Source of the DNA: Helochares maculicollis
Taxonomy: Eukaryota > Arthropoda > Insecta > Coleoptera > Hydrophilidae
Assembly: GCA_033557835.1 (NCBI GenBank)
Contig: JAWQRO010000315.1
Location: 1 to 43,339, forward strand
Direction: 5' to 3'
DNA length: 43,339 nucleotides
The notes under the pieces were generated by a model that saw nothing but the letters and a program-made list of their open reading frames with translations, was not told the DNA's origin and did no database searches. Made by a program: the position numbers and the translations under genes. This document shows positions 11,459 to 21,200 of this stretch, piece by piece. Within the stretch, counting starts at the first letter, position 1. Every line of letters begins with the position of its first letter.

Positions 11459-14400
11459 AGTCAATAAATAAATGATAATCTTAATATAAATAAGCTTATA
11501 AATTATTAACTTTCGACTGCATTTTCGTATTTCATTCATGAAGAAGACCTTCAGTGTACTGATACGAATTAAATTAAACTTAAAAAATAACCAAATAAGG
11601 TTCCCTTACTTAGGACTTACTTGCTTATAGCGCACATCTCTTGCGGAAAAAATATTAGTTAAAGAATAACCACGTAATGGGACATATAAAATAAAAAATA
11701 AGATTGCGGTTTGATTTCTAATGGGTACATGTGCATTTATTATATTATTGTACAAATTCGCTAATACTTTCATGCTATACATGTATGTGTACAGAAATGT
11801 TAAAAGGTCTACATCTTTTAACATTTTTATATAAAAATTGTCGTACCAAAATGTAATATCAATTTAGCCTTCATTTAGCTATCATTGAGATAATTGTGAA
11901 TTAACTCGGCAGGATCTTACATTTTACAGTAGTGTCAATTTCACAAAGTAATATATGTCGATGGAAAATGATTATCTTATTTTTAAATGTTTTACAGATT
12001 TTACACTCTGAATTAAAAAAATGTATCCAACGGAGATATTTGCGTGTAGAGTATATTCCATGATTCCCTAATAAAGTAAAATGTGTCCAAGACCACCCCT
12101 GTAGCTTCATCCCGACACATTGCTAAAAAGAACACATCTTCTAACCAAAGATAGAACCTCGGCCGTCTCTTCTGTGCCTCGTGAATGAATGCAGTGTTCG
12201 CTAATAACATAAAAACGGTCATCCATCGGTGCGCTCCGCGTACACAACGCCAACTTTAATCTCCTTTTTGCATCGTTAGTACTTCTGTCTGTCCGTATTT
12301 AGAGTCGACACATGTTTTCCTTAACTTGCTTTTTAATTCGGATAACGGCGACAAGATTTACTGGCAACAAACCATCGGTAGCCGGTCCCATGTAAATTTT
12401 AATTATTAAATTCGCAACTTCTTCATTTTTAATTGTGATTTACTGTTACGCTCATTTGCTTGCTTATTTTTAACAACTTTATGTGTCAACTCCCCGCATA
12501 AAACGCCTTCTTTATTGTTATACATATTTTGATTACGTCCCGTTTTATTGTTTTTCATAACAATTTTTATGGTACACAGCGAAAAATTTCATTTCGCTAA
12601 TTAAATGTGTTTTTAAGTTAGGGGTTGGCTATACATTAAAATATAAATTTATTTAATATCAACCGTCGAATTTTGCACGATTTGGACAGCCGCAGCTGTT
12701 ATAAATACATATTCTGCAACCGGATTTTGATATTACGGGCTCAGTTACGGATGAAATTTCAAGAATGACGACCACCGCGTGTGTTTCGTGCTGTCATCGT
12801 ACTTTCTTTACCTGTTATACGTTTCATTATTTTAATATATGCGAGATACTGTATCAAGTTTCGTTCAAGCGACGCGTTAAGTGACGAAAGTAGCACGGAT
12901 TTATACGTGTATGTTCTTTCTTTAAGTCTAGACGACTGCAGCCGCCCAGCTGTTAAAGTTGAAATAAACTTTTGATGAATGTCCCCAAGGCGAGGATGTA
13001 AATTTACGGTTGATGAATGATATGAAATTGGTGGTTTTGGATTTAAGCGGAAGGTGAAAAATCGCTACTGAATGAAAAACGGAGGCTGTTTGTGCTACTG
13101 ATTTTAGTTGAGCCAAAGTTTGTTCTACGTACTAGTTGACTGCTATTGAAGAGAGCAGTTTTGCAATTCTATCGTTACCAAGTCTAGTCTAAATCGGATC
13201 AAAAACTTGATTCTTGGATTAACTTGTTGATATTTTATCCTGACAAATTCAGAAAATTAGCTCAATAGTGTATTCGAGCTTTGATTCTAAATTTTAAAAA
13301 ATTGAAATTGGAATCAATGTATTATAATAAAAGATTAAATTTGCGGGTCAAGAGGGCAGAGATAAATTTGTAATACGGACAATATTTGGATGATTTTAAG
13401 CAGGTTTCATACTTCTCGGGCCAACACAGTATTCATTTCCTATCCCAGGCTATTTCTGCTTAAAATTCCATTTCTATTGATACCAACATAAAAATAACAG
13501 AAGGCCGGACCGCTGTTCCTCCGCATTATTAACCCATGTAAGCATGTGAAGACTTCAGAAGAGGCGCAACCAGCAAACGCTGATCCTTTCCTTTTTAAAA
13601 TTTAACAAATACTTTGATAGAACCGCAAAGTATGGTATGTTTTATTAATGATGACGCCGCGGCGGAAGCAAAAAACGAAGCAGCTTCCCGAAGGCAGAAG
13701 CGTTTAAAAGAAAAAATTCACAATTTAACGAATTTCAGCAGAGCGCGCAAAAAATCCCCAAGCAAACTGCTAGACTGGGCTCGTCAAAAGAGAATTCGGC
13801 AGAGATGACAGAAGTCGAAAAGGAATTCAAACCGTGAGCTAAGACACGACCGGAATATGAAATTAAAACGGAGACAACAGTCTGCTTGAGTGGGGCAACG
13901 AACGTAAGAGGCGAACCGCTGCTACTTCGGAACAATTCTAAAGAAACATCAGGCAAGTCTGAGCTGAGGCGACAAAATATCAACCAGCGAAGCACCTACT
14001 AACTAAGTAACCACAACCTAATGATACTTCAACCTTCTAAACGTCACCCTGTGAATCACCAAACAACCTACAAAACATCGCTCAATAAAATAAGAATCAG
14101 TGAATCAACAACCACATCGACAAAAATGCCGACTGGATCCCTACCCAGCGAATCGCAAGCCACGCAGCAAACCAACACAAGCCAGCAGCACCTTCTTATT
14201 GCTTTTATTACCTCCTTAAACTTTATGCAAGTGATTTTAATTATCGAAACTGATTGTCTGGCGCGAAGTTTCTTGTTAAAAATGCTAAGCTAATACAAGA
14301 CGAAAGGAATTACGGCGCGATTCCAGGGATGACCAGAGTTAATGGGGTCGAAAACGGATCCCTGAGGCGCGCCTAATAGAAATACAAGCTTTCTCAGGTT

Positions 14401-14954
14401 GTTTTTACGTTGTTAAATTAACGCACTACTAAATTAAGAATCTGGGTACTGGGAATAATCAGCTCACTAATTTTCTTCGAGCAAATTACTTCAGCTGTTA
14501 AATGTTAGTACTTCTTGGGAAGGCCATAAATTTACTCTGGCAGTTACATATTAATTAAGGAGTACATGACAAAACGTCAATTTGGCGTCTCTTTTTCCAA
14601 GAAAAATAAAATGGACGTTCGCTTAGTGTATTTTGAAAGCAGTTAAGAGACTCGAAGCTATAAAATCAAGATGATTATAAATGAATATGCGTATAGTTTA
14701 TGGAGTTACTTGATGGACATGAAGTTAAAATAAGATAATAAGAATTGCTTTGCCTTTTAGAGGAGTGTTTTGTTAAGAATCGAGTGTGTGCAGGATGAAT
14801 GTCCATTTAGCACTAAACAAATATTATTTAAATTTAATGGAAATAGTTACATTTTAGGATAAAAGCTTTATTTTTTTATTGAAACTATAGGATATTAGTT
14901 TTAAGTTTTGCAATGTCCATTATGAGGAAATTACTAGACATTTTTCTTTTTCAG
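11459..14954. other. non-coding DNA, with an A-rich, GC-elevated block near its end
   Basis: No gene supportable. GC-elevated stretches lie at about 12100-12260 and 13560-14360. The second is purine-rich on the plus strand. It carries a frame of about 88 codons (13738-14001) broken by a single stop at 13834, overlapping a 64-codon ORF in another frame (13614-13808). It could be the remains of a coding insert such as a retroelement, but no domain is recognisable. Confidence 0.35.
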
Positions 14955-15236
14955 TTCTCCGAGACGAATTTCGCGTAGTTCCAGTCGACACTAGGGTAGC
15001 GGCGGGTGAAACTGCCCTTTTGCAATGCGGGGCGCCACGTGGACACCCCGAGCCTACGCTCATTTGGAAAAAGGATGGAAAAGACTTAGAGTTTGATGGA
15101 AGGAGGATTCGAGTCGTAGATGGAGGAAATCTGATGATTTCAGATGTCCGCCAACACGACGAAGGTCGCTACCAATGCGTCGCACATAACCTAGTAGGGT
15201 CCAGGGAGTCTCCCCCTGCAACCCTCACAGTGCATG
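14955..15236 (+). CDS. robo2/3: robo exon encoding Ig domain 2 (first exon seen)
   Basis: The exon follows a pyrimidine-rich tract ending TTTTTCAG and ends at a consensus GTAAGT donor. It enters and leaves in phase 1 and is 282 bp, a self-contained Ig module. The reading begins LRDEFRVVPVDTRVAAGETA, the linker and A strand of Robo Ig2, then LLQCGAPRGHPEPT and WKKDG; the closing cysteine is in the DEGRYQCVAHN stretch. Human ROBO1 Ig2 has the same LRDDF, PRGHPEPT and WKKDG landmarks. The first two bases (TT) complete a codon begun in an upstream exon. Ig1-Ig2 form the Slit-binding region of the family, so half of the ligand surface is encoded here. Confidence 0.95.
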
Positions 15237-18200
15237 GTAAGTTGATTAGTTTGAGAAACAAGACGGATTGTAGAAGAAATTGAGTTAGATGAAGCGTGCG
15301 GACGCAATTTTTTTATCCTGTTGATGGAAAAGGGGGTTATGAAAGCGTGGGTTATCAGTTTTGTAGCATGAGTGTGAATTAAAAAATGTAGAATACTAAT
15401 ATAAAAATATTTGATGCAAATAATTATTTCGACACTATTCTCAATTTATTAAATAAATAAAAATGTTGACGCTGCAGTTTTCTCTTCTTGCAAAGTTGTA
15501 CAGAATACTAGTTAATATATACTTACTCATTCAACACTGGCCATCTTTGGACATTTAAACTTACAAGAAACTAGCTCTTCAAATAAACTAGATCTTCTTT
15601 AACAGAGTTAATTATCCTCACCGCAACCTAGCTTTATTTAATAATGTGATATCTACATCAAATTTATGTTAAATTATCGTTTCCTTTCACAAAATTTGTA
15701 ATTATTATAATTTCAGATATATAAAAACATTATATACGCTATGTTAAGTTAGCAGTGGTTTTGGCTTTAATCTAAGTGTTGCGATAACCATTAATTACCA
15801 CAAGTATGATTTTTTAAAATATTGCAATTAATATTATTAATTTTACTCAATTTTACTAGTTAATCCATACTTGCCACAGAATATTGACGGTAACAAATGC
15901 AAATACTAATTAGTTAAAGTTGGGGCGGGGTCCGCCGAAGGTAAGATACAAGTTGCGGCTACAAGTCCGTGAAACATTTAACGCAATAAAACGTAGCATT
16001 TAACAAAAATAATCCCAAGCCAACCTCAATACTCTAACTCGAGCAAAATCATAGTTTCGCTTTATAAGAAAGCATTTTAAAAAGGATCATTTTGAAATTT
16101 TATTATGTTGTTAATAAGCAAACATTTTATTTGTTTGTGACCTGTAACCAAAGGCTTACTTCAATAGCATTTATATTATTTATGAGAATCGATTGACATT
16201 TCGAGGGTAGATCGGTAGCATATTTCAAACTATTGTAAGCATTTTCTTTTGTCCAACATTTAGATTTCCAGAACTTTGGTGTGTTCGTACTAAAACTTGT
16301 AATTTTGTTCATTTGCGTGCTTGGTTAGTGCAGCGCTATTCGATTTTTAATAGTTACCTTTTTTCAGCATTTTAAAAATTACAAATTAATTAAAATTTGG
16401 ATTTGTTATATAACATATGTAAGCATTTAAGATGTACTTATTTCTTTGTTGTTAAGTTTGCTAAAGCAATGTTTTATATATACATAGTGGGTTCGATCAA
16501 TATTGTTTGTATATTTTTGAGCCGTAAATACCATTAAAATTAAAATTTTCAACACTCAAAATATCGACTAGTTTGAGTTTGATGTTCGAAGATTCTAGTG
16601 CTTTCTTGTGTCGATGATATTATGAAGTTCAAGTTCGGTGCATAATTTTTGGGATAAGCTAATTAATATTATCAGAAATATATACATAAAAAATCGCTGC
16701 TTTAAGACATTAGCAATACCTAAACATCAGTGCTCTCGTTCTCAAGTTCTTACACGTTTACTTTTGCAAAAATTAAAACAGAACAAAACAAAAGCTAGTT
16801 TCTGTCTAAGTAAAGACAAATTTGTTTTCTATCAGTTGATTTTTTAATATAATTAATACAAAAAGCTAAATAGTATATATCAGTTAAAAAAAATTAAATT
16901 TTAGGCCATGCTACGAAATCTCTATCAATTCCTCAAAATCATCTCTATGCTATGGTTTGTACTTCTCATCAATATATACCATCAAACCCGCCAAACATTT
17001 TTCATTCTTTGGCAGCAAAAAAACAGTACATTTTGAAAAGAATCGAATCACATCCGAAATTTCACATTAGAGACCACCAAAAGAGGATCCTTTGTGCAAA
17101 ATTGAGACGGCCTACAGCAATTTCCACCTAGACCGCTCTCTTCTCCCCCGGGCTTGATTAGCACGATTTTTCAAACTCAATTTCTCTATTCTGCCGGCAA
17201 AGTAAGGCAGTTGCGTGACCATACATTCTTTCCTCTGTTCCAGTGAAACCGTTTTTCAACAAAGAACCCCACGATGCGGTGGCCCGCACCGGAGAAAGGG
17301 TCATCTTCCAGTGCTCCGTGGAGGGCGAGCCGACCCCCAACGTCCTGTGGAGGAGAGAAGACGGGAAAATGCCGATAGGACGGGCCAGGATTTTGGATGA
17401 TAAATCACTCCTCATCGATAACGTCCAAACTTCTGATGAAGGCCTCTACATTTGCAACGCAGAAAATTTGGTGGGAACAATCACTTCGAAAGCGACTCTC
17501 GTTGTTAATTGTAAGTAATTTTTTATCGATTTGTTTGTTTTGGCCATCCTAGCTATTTTGCAATTCAAAACGTTTGGTTCCTGTGCGCCTAGTTAAAAAT
17601 GTATTAATTCAAAATTACTATGCAAATGCAAACCGTTTGCAATTGTTTGTTTTAACTCTGGACGCTGATCCTTTTAAACTTTTCGAACAAACTCGGATTA
17701 ATCTCCACTTGAAATTGTTGAATCAACAGTTTGTTTATAAAGTGCATGCGAAACAAGCAGCCATCGCGCGAACGGCACACAGCAAAAACGTTAGGAAATA
17801 GTTGAAATTGGGAGGGCTGTTGTTGTTTTTGTTTGATAATGGAATATTCAAACCGATCTGTCCGATAGTGTTGTTTGCAAGTTTTAATTGGAAACGCTGA
17901 TATTTAAATCGGATTTTTTAAGCCGTTTTTTATTGCCTTCCTTAAATGGATCCGATTCCGAGAAATATCTCAGAGCTTTCACGAAAATGGACCGCGGCCA
18001 TCATCGACTTGTCAAGGGGGATATCTAATGAAATTCAGATGATTACCTACAAGAGGTTCACTTAATCAGGCGAAACAATGGCCGCTGTCACTTCTAAATC
18101 AGCAGTCTTGTTAAAAAGACGTTTGAGCCGAAGATGCCCACTCTTGTCATTTGTATTCTGTCTTTTAGTCAATTTTTAACTGTTTAACATCTGAATTTTT

Positions 18201-21200
18201 TTAGTGTCTAGACTGTTGATTTTATTCGATAAATGTTGAAATATCTTGGGCGTACGCAAAATTGTATTTAAAACCGTTTTTTTTTGTTGCAGCTCCACCA
18301 ACTTTCATAGAAAGACCTCGAGAGCAAAAGGTTGGTTTGAATGGGGTTGTGGAATTCCACTGTGCAGCGACTGGCAACCCTCCGCCCTCCGTCTTCTGGA
18401 GCAAAGAGGGCTCTCAACTTCTCATGTTCCCCGATACCGCCTACGGCCATATGCATGTCAACTCGCATGGAACTTTAAAAATACAAGGTGTACAAAGGGA
18501 AGACGCCGGTTTTCTCGTGTGTTCCGCATTGAGCGTGGCAGGAGCCGACAGTGCACGTGCTTTCCTTCAGGTAAAATGCTTTGATTAAAATTGTTTCCGC
18601 GCCAACTTTACCCTTTTGACAAAAACGATTTTTCTCTACATCTTGTCTTTTTCACTTAGGTAACTTCAGTCGCCGATTTACCTCCCCCCATCATCCAAAT
18701 TGGACCGGCTAACCAGACTTTGCCGCTGCACAGTATGGTAACTTTGCATTGTAAAGCCTCGAGTCCTGAGGGAAACCAACCGAGAATCAAGTGGCTAAAG
18801 GACGGAAAGCAGTTGCTCCCCGATCGGCTTCCGGAGAGGTACAGCATTAATTCCGGTGGGACGCTAGACATTGATGGTAAGTTTGATTATTATAATTATT
18901 TAATGGTGGTTTGTGGTTTATTGTACTATACACTATAGTTGAAGATTTACAACTCATGACGTGACGGTATCTCAAAGCAGCGAGATTTTCAACTTAGCTA
19001 TATTAGTAGTTTCTTAGATATAATCCCCATGGAGCATATGACTATGACCATTTAATTATATATAAAATGAACGCGACTTGAAAGAGATCTGATTTTTCTT
19101 ATGCGATTACCGTTCAAAGTATTTATAAGAAGAAAGACAAATGAAAAGTAGTTTCTTAGTCAATTTTTACAGTACAATTTAAACTCAAACAGTGGGGAAG
19201 TTTGATAAATAACAAATCTACGTCTACTCCTACTTAAGTCTTGCGAGGTCCATTAAAAATGCTTTTGCGTCTGCTTTGTTGTCTCTGTATTCAAAACCAA
19301 ATCCAAATTATTGGTTCTTGAAATAACTATAGTGATGTAACCTAATTATTGCCCGCTTTATACTGACATTCTAATGTAAGCAAAACTATAAGCACGCATG
19401 AAAATTTATATATCATGCAATTATTACATTTCTTTTACAGAAACGGTCGTTTTGGTTATACCATGTACTCATCATGCTAAATAAATCTTAAAAAAATAAA
19501 TTAACGCCACATTTTTGAAAAATAAATGTTCTACATGATGGTGGTACGGCATCATCTGAGATAATGTTTATTATCCATTTTTAGTTACAAATGAATTTTC
19601 ATTAGTAGCTGAAAGTACATGGTTAACATATATTGCGTAGTAGCTGAGAAGCTCAGAAGTGAACATTTTTGGAAACGATTATAAATGTATCTTCAAACAT
19701 AAATACAACGACGCAAACAATATAAAGTAAATTTTGATTTGTCTATAATATTTAGAGCAGATGAAGTTTATCTTCTAGTACTCTTTTACTTGATTATCTT
19801 GTAACTAAAATATGACATACAAATAACAGTACAAAATTTAAATGAAGGGTATCTTCAAGCACTTTTACAAGCCAACTTAATGTCGTATCTTATATATCCC
19901 TTTATAGTAGTATGAAGTTAACAACTGTAATCGCCAAAAATGTTAGAAGTTTTCACTAAAAATTTGCTGCAACCAGAAGGAAGCCATAATATACCTAAAA
20001 TGAAGACAAATTTTGCGATATGCTTTGTTGGAATATTGTTCGAGTTGATTAATTTAATAAAAATAACAACCTACACCAAGACTATTCCTACCGTATGCTT
20101 CAATGAGCATCGGTAACAAGACTAATAAGTCAAGAGCAATTTTGGCATCAGATGAGTGCTTTCTCTCATGTCTAATAAAACAAAATTGTTTTATTAAAAA
20201 TATATTATAGCTAATTTTGAGCAGAAAACTTTGAAAGTGCGAAACTAAAGCTTTCTTTTTAGAAAAATTCTAAAAGATAAACTATAACAGTCTCCTCAAC
20301 AGTATTACATTGCAAAGAGGCTAAATCATTTCAATAAAGTCCCTGAAGTCTAATTACTTATTTGGGAAAATACAATCAATTAATAAGCAAAAAAAAAGTT
20401 AACATTTCAGTGCTTTTGCTACTGTGAGTAGACAAAATACCATTTTTTAAATAATTGGTCACACTTTAATCATGCACATTATTAAGGAGTCTTACAGAAA
20501 TATGTACATTTTACGAATCACGTGTTAGAATAATTTACACCATATCCTTAATTTTAAAAATATATAGATTAGTAGATATTTTACATTATTACGTGGTCAA
20601 TATTAAAATTTGCCAACGGTTGCAAACAAACAAAGACAGTGTGGCAAATAAGTTCATAATTATGGAGTAAAAGAACAATCCGATTTCATTTCTGAGCAAT
20701 ATTTTAAATGTAATTAATTTTGACAATTCGCATTTTTTATACAAAATATGATCAGAATAGTAATTAAGAAATCGTTTAGGACAAACTATGAGAATATTAC
20801 TCAATTTAAGCAATATCAATTTAACTCCATGGCCGAGAATTCAACATTTCCAAAAACTGTCTACAACGTATTTTCTTGAAAACTTTGCAAGTTCTTCTTT
20901 ATTAAACTTTTTTGGACCAAGCATAGTACAGAGTGTTCGATGAGTGGATTTTGGTACTAATGCATATCAATCATAGCAGAATAATCTTCAGTAATGAGGC
21001 CCATTCTTACTTTGTAGGCTTTGTAAATTGTCAAAATTTGAACATTTATCGCTAAGAAAATCTATTGCTCAGGAACAAATGCATCTGCGTCAATGCTTTT
21101 GAGCAGATTTTGGTCTGGTGGCCTCATCAGGCCATTTTGCGAAATCGCTTCTGTTTAGATAATAAATGAATATTGCAACACAATAATGCAATGCTTTGTA

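Noticed and set aside
12700..12746. TATAAATA followed by TCAGTT as a core promoter
   Set aside because: The spacing of about 43 bases is too long for a TATA-initiator pair, and no coding exon follows.
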